DNA from: Methylovorus glucosotrophus | Lineage (GTDB): Bacteria; Pseudomonadota; Gammaproteobacteria; Burkholderiales; Methylophilaceae | DNA: 64,000 nt | Assembly: GCF_009858335.1 (NCBI RefSeq) | Contig: NZ_VMSE01000001.1 | Location: forward strand, 1,798,001-1,862,000 | Direction of reading: 5' to 3' | Part shown: positions 14,434 to 23,382 of the stretch, one piece after another | How the letters are laid out: every line of letters begins with the position of its first letter | Position numbering within the stretch: the first letter of the stretch is position 1 | Program-made: the position numbers and the translations under genes | Notes under the pieces: model-generated | What the model saw: only the letters and a program-made list of their open reading frames with translations | The model's database searches: none | Told to the model about the DNA's origin: nothing

Positions 14434-16734
14434 TCACGCCGCCTTGTGATTGAGCTTCTCGTGGCGGAGCTGACGCGCTGCGGCGACCATGTGTTGCAGG
14501 GCGGCGATTGTTTCCGGCCAGCCGCGGGTTTTGAGGCCGCAATCCGGATTCACCCACAGACGCTCTACCGGGATCACCTCAATCGCTCGCTTCAGCAAGG
14601 TGGTCATGGCTTCCACACTCGGCACCCGCGGCGAGTGAATGTCATACACGCCGGGGCCGATGTCGTTGGGGTAATCAAACTCGCCAAAGCCATCCAGCAG
14701 TTCCATCGCCGAGCGCGACGTCTCAATGGTAATCACGTCGGCATCCATCGCGGCAATCGACGGCAGAATGTCGTTGAACTCCGAATAGCACATGTGGGTG
14801 TGTATCTGCGTGCCGTCTTCCGCCACGCTGGCCGATAGCTTGAATGCCCGCACCGCCCATGCCAGATATTGCGCCCATTTGGCCTGCTGCAAAGGCAGCC
14901 CTTCGCGGAAGGCAGGTTCGTCAATCTGGATGATGGCAATGCCGGCCTGCTGCAGATCGGCCACTTCATCGCGTATCGCCAGCGCCAGTTGCAAGGCGGT
15001 GGTTTCGCGTGGCTGGTCATCGCGCACAAACGACCATTGCAGCATGGTCACCGGACCTGTGAGCATGCCCTTGACCGGCTTGCTGGTGAGCGACTGCGCG
15101 TAGCGGGCCTCCGCCACCGTCATCGCCAGCGGACGATGCACATCGCCATAGATAATCGGCGGTTTGACGCAGCGCGAGCCATAGCTCTGCACCCAGCCGT
15201 ACTGGCTGAACACATAGCCTGCCAGCTGCTCGCCGAAGTATTCCACCATGTCGTTGCGCTCGGCTTCGCCGTGCACCAGCACATCCAGATCCAGCGCCAG
15301 TTGTTGCTCAATGGCATGGCGGATATTCTGCTGCATGGCCAGCGTGTAATCCTGCGCACTCAGATCGCCCCGGCGAAACGCTGCCCGGCTGGCGCGTATA
15401 TCGGCGGTCTGCGGAAAAGAGCCTATGGTGGTGGTCGGCAGCAAAGGCAGCCGCAAACGCTTTTGCTGCGCCAGACGCCGCTCGGCAAACGGGCTGCTAC
15501 GCTCGGCGGATAACTGCGGCAGATGCTGCAAGCGCTGCTGCACACTCTCGTTATGCACACGTGGCGATGCGCCACGAGAAGCGATGGCCTTGCGCGCGGC
15601 TTGAAACTCGGCAGCCACGCTATCCACCCCGTGATTCAGCGCCTGCTGCAACAGCTGCAACTCACGCAGTTTTTCATCGGCAAACGCCAGCCAGGAGCGT
15701 ATTTCTGCGTCCATAGACGACTCCTGCGCCAGCGAAACCGGCACATGCAACAGCGAGCACGATGGCGCGATCCACAAGCGATCTCCCAGCCGCTGCGCTA
15801 CCGGCTGCAACAGCTGCAAGGTCTTGTCGAGATCGTTGCGCCAGACATTGCGGCCATCCACCACCCCGGCGGAAAGCACCCAGTGGCTGGGCAAGGCCGC
15901 CAGCCAAGCGGCGAGCTGTTCTGGCGCCCGCACCAGGTCGATATGCAGGCCATCCACTGGCAAAGCGGTGACCGCGCCCACATAGCGTGCCACGCTCTCA
16001 AAATACGTCGTCAGCAACAGCTTGGGCCTGTGGTCGCGGATGCGGGCATAGGCATCAGCAAACGCCGCCAGCCAGCGTGCATCGAGGTCCAGGGCCAGCA
16101 CCGGCTCATCAATCTGCACCCAGGCAATGCCGCGCAGCTTGAGCTCGCTCAGCAAAGCGGCATATTGCGCGCACAAGGCAGGCAGCAGGCTCAGGCGATC
16201 AAACCCGACATCGCGGCTCTTGCCCAGATACAGCCAAGACACCGGGCCCAGCAATACGGGCTTGAGCTCGGCGCCGGTGGTCAGCGCCTGGTCTATCTGC
16301 AGCAGAAACGCATGGGCGTTGATGGAAAATTCGGTCTCCGCGCTCAGTTCTGGCACCAGGTAGTGGTAGTTGGTATCAAACCACTTGGTCATTTCCAGCG
16401 CGGGCTGCTCGGCATTGCCGCGGGCCAGGGCAAAGTAGTCCTGCGCCTGCAATGGCCGCCCGGCAAAGCCAAAGCGCGGCGGCGTGGCGCCAAACAGCAC
16501 AGTGTGGTCCAGCACATGGTCGTAGCATGAAAAATCATTGACGCTGATAAAGGCCAGGCCGGCGTCTATCTGCTTTTGCCAATGCGTCTCGCGCAGCTGG
16601 CGCGCGGTTTGCTCCAGCGCGGCTTCATGGCGGGCTTCTTCGCCGGGCGCGCTTTTCCAGAACGCCTCCAGCGCGACTTTCAGTTCACGGTTGGCCCCGA
16701 CGCGCGGGTACCCCAGGATATGGGCTTTGATCAT
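14434..16734 (-). CDS. metE: Cobalamin-independent methionine synthase
   Basis: Transfers the methyl group of 5-methyltetrahydropteroyl-glutamate to homocysteine without B12. Protein of 766 residues, the normal length, with the N-terminal half (ILGYPRVGANRELK at 6-19) and the catalytic C-terminal barrel. The zinc and homocysteine ligands are visible in HTHMCYSEF and NPDCGLKTR near the C-terminus, and IIQIDEPAFREG supplies the barrel motif. A GAGGTGAG ribosome site precedes the ATG. It is divergent from metR, its usual activator, and no B12 riboswitch lies upstream, in contrast to the nearby nrdAB operon. Confidence 0.97.
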   Translation of the reverse strand: MIKAHILGYPRVGANRELKVALEAFWKSAPGEEARHEAALEQTARQLRETHWQKQIDAGLAFISVNDFSCYDHVLDHTVLFGATPPRFGFAGRPLQAQDYFALARGNAEQPALEMTKWFDTNYHYLVPELSAETEFSINAHAFLLQIDQALTTGAELKPVLLGPVSWLYLGKSRDVGFDRLSLLPALCAQYAALLSELKLRGIAWVQIDEPVLALDLDARWLAAFADAYARIRDHRPKLLLTTYFESVARYVGAVTALPVDGLHIDLVRAPEQLAAWLAALPSHWVLSAGVVDGRNVWRNDLDKTLQLLQPVAQRLGDRLWIAPSCSLLHVPVSLAQESSMDAEIRSWLAFADEKLRELQLLQQALNHGVDSVAAEFQAARKAIASRGASPRVHNESVQQRLQHLPQLSAERSSPFAERRLAQQKRLRLPLLPTTTIGSFPQTADIRASRAAFRRGDLSAQDYTLAMQQNIRHAIEQQLALDLDVLVHGEAERNDMVEYFGEQLAGYVFSQYGWVQSYGSRCVKPPIIYGDVHRPLAMTVAEARYAQSLTSKPVKGMLTGPVTMLQWSFVRDDQPRETTALQLALAIRDEVADLQQAGIAIIQIDEPAFREGLPLQQAKWAQYLAWAVRAFKLSASVAEDGTQIHTHMCYSEFNDILPSIAAMDADVITIETSRSAMELLDGFGEFDYPNDIGPGVYDIHSPRVPSVEAMTTLLKRAIEVIPVERLWVNPDCGLKTRGWPETIAALQHMVAAARQLRHEKLNHKAA

Positions 16735-16815
16735 GACAACTCACCTCTCAATAACGAAGGCCGCAGTTTGCGTGCTATCATCGAATTAATAAAGCGAGTT
16801 TTTTTCCATTAAACT

Positions 16816-16828
16816 TGAATTAAATTCA
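16816..16828. promoter_or_regulatory. MetR box between metE and metR
   Basis: TGAATTAAATTCA fits the MetR consensus TGAA-N5-TTCA exactly. It ends 4 bases before the metR start codon, so MetR bound here could repress its own translation or transcription start while activating divergent metE 80 bases away. Confidence 0.8.
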
Positions 16829-16832
16829 TATC

Positions 16833-17744
16833 ATGATCGAAATCCGACATCTCAAATCCTTCAAGGCCATTGCCGAAAGCGGCAAGCTGGCGCTGGCCGC
16901 CGAGCGCGTTTACCTGACGCAATCGGCGCTCTCGCACCAGATACGCTCGGTGGAGCAGTATTACCAGATCACGCTGTTTCAGCGCACCGCGCACGGCTTG
17001 CGCTTTACGCCTGCGGGCGAACGCCTGCTCAAGCTGGCGGACATCGTGCTGGAAGCCACGGCGCAGGCGGAGCGCGATCTGGAGCGGCTGAAGTCCGACC
17101 AATCCGGCGAGTTGCGCATTGTGCTGGAATGCCACACCTGCTTTGACTGGCTGACGCCGGTGATGGATGCCTTTAGGCGTGCCTGGCCGGAGGTGGAGCT
17201 GGACCTGGTGGCCGGGTTTCATAGCGACCCCTGGAGCCTGATCAAGGAAGGCAAGGCGGATTTTGTCATTGGCGGCCTGCCAGGCAAGATGAAGATGCTG
17301 CAGCACGTACCGCTTTTCACTTTTGAAATCATGGCGGTATTGCCTACGGACCATCCCCTGCACACCCGGCCCTTTTTGCAGGCCGAAGATTTCAGCGGCA
17401 GCACGCTGATCACCTATCCGGTACCGGAGGAACGCATTGACCTGATACGCGAAGTCCTGCATCCGGCCAATGTGGCGTTTGACCGTCGCACGGCCGAGCT
17501 GACTGTCGCCATCATGCAGCTGGTGGCGAGCCGTCGCGGGCTGGCGGCGCTGCCCAGCTGGGGCATACAGAGCTATCTGGAGCATGAGTATGTGATCGCC
17601 AAACCCATCACGCGCAAAGGCCTGTGGTCGGAGCTTTACGCTACCGGCAATACCGAAATCATGGCGCGGCCTTATGCGGTGGATCTGGTGCGGATTATCC
17701 GCGAAACCTGCCTGGATACGCTGGCAGGCATACGTTTGCTGTGA
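16833..17744 (+). CDS. metR: LysR-family regulator MetR
   Basis: Homocysteine-responsive activator of methionine genes. Protein of 303 residues with the LysR helix-turn-helix at residues 1-60 (LALAAERVYLTQSALSHQI, then LFQRTAHGLRFTPAGE) and an effector domain with MetR-type stretches such as CHTCFDWLTPVMDAFR and the GKADFVIGGLP segment. The divergent position to metE and the MetR box in between support the name. The ATG at 16833 directly follows the operator, with little room for a ribosome site. Confidence 0.93.
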   Translation: MIEIRHLKSFKAIAESGKLALAAERVYLTQSALSHQIRSVEQYYQITLFQRTAHGLRFTPAGERLLKLADIVLEATAQAERDLERLKSDQSGELRIVLECHTCFDWLTPVMDAFRRAWPEVELDLVAGFHSDPWSLIKEGKADFVIGGLPGKMKMLQHVPLFTFEIMAVLPTDHPLHTRPFLQAEDFSGSTLITYPVPEERIDLIREVLHPANVAFDRRTAELTVAIMQLVASRRGLAALPSWGIQSYLEHEYVIAKPITRKGLWSELYATGNTEIMARPYAVDLVRIIRETCLDTLAGIRLL

Positions 17745-17882
17745 AACAAACGATTGATTTAATTTAACTAATTAATGCAATCTTAATAATGCAAATGGCA
17801 ATTTGACCGAACTTAAGCCAGAAGATGGGGTTCTAACCGGGACAAGCAAGCCCAAATGAAAATGACCAAAGGAGAATAATCA

Positions 17883-18155
17883 ATGATGAAATCATGGCCG
17901 AGTTCCCTTATTACCATTGCAATGACCGCTGCATTAATGACTGCCTGCTCAAAACCAGAGCCGGCAACCCCGGAAACCGCAGAAGCCCCTGCGGCCACCA
18001 CCCCGCCACCCGCTGCCGCCCCTGAGGCTGCTCCTGCGGCATCAGGCAAGGCAGAACCCGGTGGCTATGTGCCCGCTGAACACGAGAAGGTCGCCCCCGC
18101 TCCGGAAGGCACCGAACCTCACACCGCCGCACCAGACGAGACCAAGACTGAATAA
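17883..18155 (+). CDS. Small Pro/Ala-rich lipoprotein
   Basis: Protein of 90 residues beginning with a signal peptide whose end LMTAC is a lipobox (modified Cys at 22). The mature part is almost entirely Pro, Ala, Glu and Thr (TPETAEAPAATTPPPAA), with a short conserved-looking end GGYVPAEHEKVAPAPEGTEP, and is probably unstructured. A strong AAAGGAGA ribosome site precedes the ATG, which argues that the gene is real and well translated. No family is recognised; it may act as a spacer or periplasmic linker. It is followed by a hairpin terminator and faces the efflux operon. Confidence 0.75.
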   Translation: MMKSWPSSLITIAMTAALMTACSKPEPATPETAEAPAATTPPPAAAPEAAPAASGKAEPGGYVPAEHEKVAPAPEGTEPHTAAPDETKTE

Positions 18156-18209
18156 ACCTGGGCTCGTGACGTAATTTTTTATGTCATCTGGCTGTGAACA
18201 AGTTGCCCC

Positions 18210-18241
18210 GTGGGTGACCAGGCATTGTGCTGGTCACCCAC
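18210..18241. terminator. Hairpin between the lipoprotein gene and the efflux operon
   Basis: Perfect 12-base arms (18210-18221 and 18230-18241) with an 8-base loop. It has a modest T-rich tail on the plus side and lies just beyond the aaeA-like stop on the minus side, so it may serve both converging units. Confidence 0.7.
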
Positions 18242-18248
18242 GTTGCTT

Positions 18249-19193
18249 TTAGCTTTTTACTTTGGCCGATGGTCTGACGCCAGACTGGGTAACTGGTGAT
18301 CGCGTGACTTTTGATTCTAAGACCAGAGAAGGTTTAACCACCACCGAACACGTCATCCCTGCCACCAGGGTTAAATCCCGGGGTATCTCATCCAGCCGTA
18401 TCCGCACCGGCACCCGTTGTGACAGGCGCACCCAGTTGAAACTGGGGTTCACATTCGCCAGCAGCCGCACGTCGGTGGGGTTGTCGCGGTCGGTAATGCC
18501 CATGGCGATGCTTTCCACATGCCCCTGCAGGCGGCGGCCGGTGCCCAGCAACTGGATCTCGGCGGCATCGCCCACATGCACCAGCGGCAGCTTGTGCTCT
18601 TCAAAATAGCCGTATACCCAGAAAGAATGCTGATCAATGATGGCCAGCTTGGCCGCGCCCACCTGGGCATAATCGCCCGGACGTACCAGCAGGTTGGACA
18701 CCCAGCCATCCACGGGTGAGCGCACGGTGCTGCGGGTGAGGTCGAGCTGGGCTTTTTCCAGGGTAACCAGCGCAGCCTCGTAGTCGGCTTTGGCGGCCAC
18801 GGCGCCGAGGTCGGTGTCTTCGCGGTTTTCGCGAGAAATCACCTCATCATCCAGGCTGGCACGGCGCTGTGCCTGATTGCGCTTCATCTGCAGCGCCGCC
18901 TTGCGTTGATTCACGATGGCATTGGCTTCGGCCACGGCATGGCGAAAATGCTCAGGGTCAATCTGAAACAGCACATCGCCACGATGCACAAACTGGTTGT
19001 CGCGCACCGCCACCTTCATCACCAGCCCGGCCACATCCGGCGCGATATTCACCACGTCGGCCCGTACCCGGCCATCGCGCGTCCAGGGCGAATCCATGTA
19101 GCGCACCCACAGCTTTTGGGCGAGAAAGACCGCAGCGGCAGCGAGGGCCAGCGTGATCAGTATCCTGAACAGGCGTTTCAGATAAAATTTCAT
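18249..19193 (-). CDS. aaeA: HlyD/AaeA-type membrane fusion protein of an efflux pump
   Basis: Periplasmic adaptor of 314 residues, anchored by one N-terminal membrane helix (about 7-26). It then has the biotinyl-lipoyl-like half motif (VNIAPDVAGLVMKVAVRDNQ) and its partner (STVRSPVDGWVSNLLVRPGD), with a coiled-coil hairpin between. Length and sequence fit AaeA, the partner of AaeB in p-hydroxybenzoate efflux. An AGGAAA ribosome site precedes the ATG. It is the last gene of an operon with an outer-membrane factor, an AaeB-like pump and DUF1656, so a complete tripartite exporter is encoded. Substrate specificity is inferred from the family. Confidence 0.85.
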   Translation of the reverse strand: MKFYLKRLFRILITLALAAAAVFLAQKLWVRYMDSPWTRDGRVRADVVNIAPDVAGLVMKVAVRDNQFVHRGDVLFQIDPEHFRHAVAEANAIVNQRKAALQMKRNQAQRRASLDDEVISRENREDTDLGAVAAKADYEAALVTLEKAQLDLTRSTVRSPVDGWVSNLLVRPGDYAQVGAAKLAIIDQHSFWVYGYFEEHKLPLVHVGDAAEIQLLGTGRRLQGHVESIAMGITDRDNPTDVRLLANVNPSFNWVRLSQRVPVRIRLDEIPRDLTLVAGMTCSVVVKPSLVLESKVTRSPVTQSGVRPSAKVKS

Positions 19194-19269
19194 GGCAAGT
19201 TTCCTTCACAAATTCTGCGCGTGATTTCCAAGGCATTAACACCATCGCGCTTCACATTTCCTGCGTTCA

Positions 19270-19470
19270 TCACTGGTAAATCCACAGCCCCAGGCCCGCA
19301 AACAGACATCCGAACACCGACAAGCGAAACAGTGCGGGGTACCAGACCAGGCGATAAGCGCCGAGCCAGGCAAACATACGGTCTAGCACCAGGGTGCCAA
19401 CCGCCGCTGCAATAAATGCCAGCAGCAAAGTGGGCACCAGGGCATCGAGCAAGGCAAATTCACGTGGCAT
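19270..19470 (-). CDS. aaeX: DUF1656 small membrane protein (AaeX-like)
   Basis: Protein of 66 residues with two hydrophobic segments (about 11-29 and 47-63) and the conserved opening PREFALLDALVP. DUF1656 proteins accompany AaeA/AaeB pumps; their exact role is unknown. The ribosome site GGGAGG lies inside the end of the aaeB-like gene, and the stop of that gene is 2 bases before this ATG, so the two are translationally coupled. A 76-base gap separates it from aaeA. Confidence 0.85.
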   Translation of the reverse strand: MPREFALLDALVPTLLLAFIAAAVGTLVLDRMFAWLGAYRLVWYPALFRLSVFGCLFAGLGLWIYQ

Positions 19471-19472
19471 GA

Positions 19473-21743
19473 TCAGCGTCCTCCCGCGGGACTGATGCGC
19501 GCAAATGTGCTGGGGCCGAATGCCAACACCGAGGCTTCATCCAGCAGCGTGCTGTGTACAAAATGCAGCGTGGTCAGCAACTGGTGGCGCACATGCAGCG
19601 GCATCTCGCTGGCCGCAGTGGGAGCAGCCAGTGCCAGCGCCTGATCAACAGCCTCTGCTGCGTGCGCAATGGCGGCCTGGCCCGGTGCCTCGTAAAGGCT
19701 GGCAATCTGCGCAATGGCGTGTTGCAGGGCGCGGGCCATTTCGGCTGGCACATGCGGCAACTGCTCGCGCAGGGCGATCACGGCATGGCCAACCTCCAGC
19801 GCCGAAAACAGCCATTCGACCACTACCTGATCCTGCGCCTCGCCAACCCGCTGCACGCTGCCGGAGCGCTGCACCAGATCCCGCGCGCTGGCTTCAAAGC
19901 GGGCACGCCGCAGTGGGGTGGACTCGCGACAGGCAGCTACCACCAAGTTGCGCAAGGCATTGGATACGCGCTGCCGGGACCAGGCGCTGCCGCTGAGGTC
20001 GATCAGGCCATACATGGTGCCCGAGACCAGAATCGCCAGCAGATCGGCCACCGCATCGTTAAGAAAGGTCACCGGACTGGCGCTGAAAACGGTGTTGAAG
20101 CCGATGTGCAACAGGTAAACCACGGAAGCCCCTGCCCCGATAAAGGCGGTAGCAGGCCTGGAACCCAGCCAGCTGGCAAGCAGGATGCCTGGACTGATGG
20201 CAATGATCAGCGTCCAGAAATCATGCGCTTGGGTCAGCCACCAGAAATTGCTGAAATAGGCGAGCACAGTGCCGATGACCGCGCCCGCCATGAAGTGGCG
20301 TATGGTTTTGCTGGGCGAAGGACTGTTCGCAAACAGCGTGCTGGTGATGACGCCGATGGTGATGGCCTCAATGCCCGAGCGCCAGTCGGTGAATATCCAC
20401 AGCCCGGCCAGTATCAGCAGCGTAATACTGCCGCGCAGCGCGGCCAGCGCCACTGCCAGTGGATCAAAATGCATCTCCAGTTGGGCAGGCAGCTCGTCCG
20501 CATGTCCCTGGTCGGGGGCACTGCCGGTAGCAATCGAACCATAGGTGCGGCTATACACATACAGCTCTTCGGCTAGCCGCAGCAGATAGGCGGCCCCGGT
20601 ATCAAAATCCAGCAGGTCCCGAGTTTGTAATGTGGCTGGCAAGCGCTGGCGGGCTGCTTGCAGGCGCAGGCTGAAGTCTTCGCGGAAGGCTTTCAGCTTC
20701 TGCACAATCTCCAGGGTTTCCTGCTCGGTCTGCGCGCTGCGATGTTGCACAGTCACCGCGTCTGCCAGCCATTGATACAGCTGCAGCAGGGCCTCGCGCA
20801 CCTCGGCACGGCTGTTGTTGCGTTGCCGCTGCAACAGGCGGCTGAAGGCATGGAAGGTCGTGGAGACTTCCATGAATTCCTTGTTCAGATGACTCAGGCG
20901 GTGGCGGTGCCCACGTGATTCATCCGTCTCCAGGCCTGAAGAAGCGCGAAAGGATTCCAGACTGAAGATGTCGCCAATGAATCGCAGCATGTGGGCCTGC
21001 AAGGTGGCATGTGCCACACCCTCCCGCGCGCTGATGCGCAGCAGGTCACAAAAATCGGTGTAGCGCCGACGCACGGTCTGCAGGGTCACATTCCACATGC
21101 GTTGTGGAAACACGAGATCACTCACCACCGTGGCGCACAGCAGGCCCACCAGGATTTCGGACAGGCGGGTAACGCCGATATTGAAGGTCAGCTCGGGCGC
21201 CAGCGTGGCGGGCAGGCCGACGATGCACAAGGTGTAGCCCGCCAGCACAAAGGCATAGGACTGGTGATTGCGAAAGATCACCGAGCCCGCCGTGCACAAG
21301 CCTATCCAGATCGTCATGCACAGCAGAAAAAGCACCCGCTCCTGCGCAAACATGGCGACCAGCAGGAAGGACGCGATAATGCCGAAGATGGTGCCGATCA
21401 GCCGGTAATAGCTTTTGGTCAGCACCATGCCTGAGCGAAACTGCATAACGATCGCCACCGTCAGCAGCGCCGTGCGCGGCTGGTCAAACTCCAGGCGCAA
21501 CGATATCCACACCGCCAGCACACTTGCCAGCAGCACCTTGAATACATAAGCGATGATGGGGGCATCCAGCTTCCACCATTCGCGTGCGCCCAGCGTAGTA
21601 CCCATGCCCAGCGCGCGTGCCAGTGTCGATATGCCATGTGCCAGACTGCGGGCATAGCGCGCGCAGGCCAGTACGCACAGGCGTAACTGCACGCGGGTGC
21701 GCAGCAGTGGCCGCCTCATGCTGGCGAGTGACCAGGCGTTCAT
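19473..21743 (-). CDS. aaeB: FUSC/AaeB-family efflux pump
   Basis: Inner-membrane exporter of 756 residues. It has two blocks of about five to six membrane helices (roughly 65-195 and 415-545), each followed by a cytoplasmic region, the layout of the fusaric acid resistance (FUSC)/AaeB family that exports aromatic carboxylic acids. Stretches such as FDQPRTALLTVAIVMQFRSG and GIEAITIGVITSTLFANSPS are typical. It overlaps the outer-membrane factor gene by an ATGA junction and is coupled to the DUF1656 gene. It works with the AaeA-like adaptor and the NodT-type factor; aromatic acids or solvents are the likely substrates (inference). Confidence 0.87.
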   Translation of the reverse strand: MNAWSLASMRRPLLRTRVQLRLCVLACARYARSLAHGISTLARALGMGTTLGAREWWKLDAPIIAYVFKVLLASVLAVWISLRLEFDQPRTALLTVAIVMQFRSGMVLTKSYYRLIGTIFGIIASFLLVAMFAQERVLFLLCMTIWIGLCTAGSVIFRNHQSYAFVLAGYTLCIVGLPATLAPELTFNIGVTRLSEILVGLLCATVVSDLVFPQRMWNVTLQTVRRRYTDFCDLLRISAREGVAHATLQAHMLRFIGDIFSLESFRASSGLETDESRGHRHRLSHLNKEFMEVSTTFHAFSRLLQRQRNNSRAEVREALLQLYQWLADAVTVQHRSAQTEQETLEIVQKLKAFREDFSLRLQAARQRLPATLQTRDLLDFDTGAAYLLRLAEELYVYSRTYGSIATGSAPDQGHADELPAQLEMHFDPLAVALAALRGSITLLILAGLWIFTDWRSGIEAITIGVITSTLFANSPSPSKTIRHFMAGAVIGTVLAYFSNFWWLTQAHDFWTLIIAISPGILLASWLGSRPATAFIGAGASVVYLLHIGFNTVFSASPVTFLNDAVADLLAILVSGTMYGLIDLSGSAWSRQRVSNALRNLVVAACRESTPLRRARFEASARDLVQRSGSVQRVGEAQDQVVVEWLFSALEVGHAVIALREQLPHVPAEMARALQHAIAQIASLYEAPGQAAIAHAAEAVDQALALAAPTAASEMPLHVRHQLLTTLHFVHSTLLDEASVLAFGPSTFARISPAGGR

Positions 21744-23311
21744 GGCGTGCTCCCTGCCCTGGCTTGTTTCGTGGCATCGGCATGTGGGCGGCTGGCATCG
21801 GAGATGGCCTGGCTGGCCTTTTCGTCATTCAGCCCGCCACCCAGCGCCAGCATCAGCCCGGCATGGGCATCCAGCATGTCGGCTTCCAGCTGCAGCATGG
21901 CTTCGCGTTGCGTCAGCATCACCTCATGCGTTGCCAGCACGTGCTCATAATTGGTGAGGCCAGCCTTGTAATGCCTGAGGGCAAGCGCATGGGCTTTTTC
22001 AGCCGTGGCCAGCGCTTCCTCGGCATTCTTGATCTCGCGCGCATTGGCATTCAGCAGCACCAGCTGGTTCGAGATGCTTTCCAGCGCTTTCAGCACAGTG
22101 GCGTTGTAATGCTCCACCGCCATATCGTAGCTGGCGGTTTGCGCGCTAAGGTTGGCACGGCGACGGCCGCCATCAAAAATTGGCAGCGAAATGGCGGGGC
22201 CCACGCCGGCAATGGCGGCGGCATTGGTGAACAGCTTGCCGAAGCCCAGCGCCTGAAAACCAGCGAATGCCAGCAGACTGATATTGGGGTAAAAATTGGC
22301 CTTGGCGCTGGCGATGTATTCACGCGAGGCCTCAATGCGCCAGCGGCTAGCCAGAATATCCGGACGGCGACCAATCAGATTGGCAGGCAGCTGGTCGGGC
22401 AGGCCGATGGCGGCGTCATAGTGCAAGACGGGGTGCTGGATATGCTCACCGGCACCGGGGCCCTGACCAGACAAGGCGGCCAGCTGGTTCTGGATCAGGG
22501 CAATGCGTGCCTCAATCTGCTGCACTTTCATGCGCGCCATGGGCAATGGCACTTCGGTTTCGGTGACGGCCAGCTCCGTGGTCAGACCCGCCGACAGCGC
22601 CCGGCGGGCAATCGCCACACGGTGCTCCACTTCATGCACATGCTCTTCGGCAATATTGCGCAACTGGTACTCGAAGCCCAGGCGGATATAGCTCCTCACC
22701 ACGGCATTGACGAGCTCAAGCTGCACCTGCTGCGTCTCGGCTGCCGACGCATGAGTTTCGTCCAGCGCCGCCGCCCACATGCCCTTCTGCTTGCCCCATA
22801 AATCCAGGTCGTAAGCCAGCGATGCGGTGGCGCGGTTGTTCCAGTCGGTATGCCCGGCCCAAGGCGCAGGAATGAATTGCAGCTCGGTAAAACGCTCGCG
22901 CGTCATGGTGGTGTCGCCACTCAGGGTCGGCAAGGTCTGCGCGTGCATGCTGTCGGCATAGGCCTGCGCCAGCCCGATGCGAGCCTGCGCCGCCTTGAGA
23001 TCGGGGTTATCGGCAATGGTTCTGGTGACCAGCGCATCCAGCTGGGCATCGTGATAGTCCTGCCACCAGGCGGCATTCGGCCATTCGATTTTTGCCGCAC
23101 TCATCACGGTGTTGCCAAGATCAAGCTGGCTGGCATGCACCGGCTTGGCCTGCGGCGCTATGCCACGCATGCTGATACAGCCGGGGAGCATGGCGAGACT
23201 GCATGCGAGCAACAAGGCAAACAGCCGCCGATATGGCAATGGCTGGCCGTTAACGGCGGCATCAGGGTGCGCTATGGCATGCGCATTTCGCATTGTTGAG
23301 TCAGGCAGCAT
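21740..23311 (-). CDS. NodT-family outer-membrane efflux lipoprotein
   Basis: Outer-membrane channel of a tripartite exporter, 523 residues. A signal peptide ends in the lipobox LPGC (Cys about 45 from the first ATG), so the mature protein is lipidated. Two repeats of the TolC-like domain follow, with the usual stretches WWQDYHDAQLDALVTRTI, NPDLKAAQARIGLAQA and GRRPDILASRWRIEASREYI. The start is uncertain: ATG 23311 or 23293, neither with a clear ribosome site. It is the first structural gene after marR and overlaps aaeB by four bases. The promoter in front contains a palindromic operator shared with marR. Confidence 0.87.
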   Translation of the reverse strand: MLPDSTMRNAHAIAHPDAAVNGQPLPYRRLFALLLACSLAMLPGCISMRGIAPQAKPVHASQLDLGNTVMSAAKIEWPNAAWWQDYHDAQLDALVTRTIADNPDLKAAQARIGLAQAYADSMHAQTLPTLSGDTTMTRERFTELQFIPAPWAGHTDWNNRATASLAYDLDLWGKQKGMWAAALDETHASAAETQQVQLELVNAVVRSYIRLGFEYQLRNIAEEHVHEVEHRVAIARRALSAGLTTELAVTETEVPLPMARMKVQQIEARIALIQNQLAALSGQGPGAGEHIQHPVLHYDAAIGLPDQLPANLIGRRPDILASRWRIEASREYIASAKANFYPNISLLAFAGFQALGFGKLFTNAAAIAGVGPAISLPIFDGGRRRANLSAQTASYDMAVEHYNATVLKALESISNQLVLLNANAREIKNAEEALATAEKAHALALRHYKAGLTNYEHVLATHEVMLTQREAMLQLEADMLDAHAGLMLALGGGLNDEKASQAISDASRPHADATKQARAGSTP

Positions 23312-23326
23312 GGCGTCAATTAAAAA

Positions 23327-23346
23327 TATGGAACCATAAAGTATGG
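23327..23346 (-). promoter_or_regulatory. MarR-type operator upstream of the efflux genes
   Basis: The stretch reads ATATGGAACCATAAAGTATGG and contains the palindromes TATGG-AA-CCATA and CCATA-AAG-TATGG. A closely matching block, in inverted orientation, lies before marR (23891-23912). Both sit over promoter regions, as expected for an autoregulating MarR protein. Confidence 0.6.
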
Positions 23347-23382
23347 ATTCAAACTAAATGTTCAAAAAAAAATGAAAGCAGC

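Noticed and set aside
19554..20576. 340-codon frame antisense to the aaeB-like gene
   Set aside because: Shadow of a membrane-protein gene, Gln/His/Arg-rich and without motifs.
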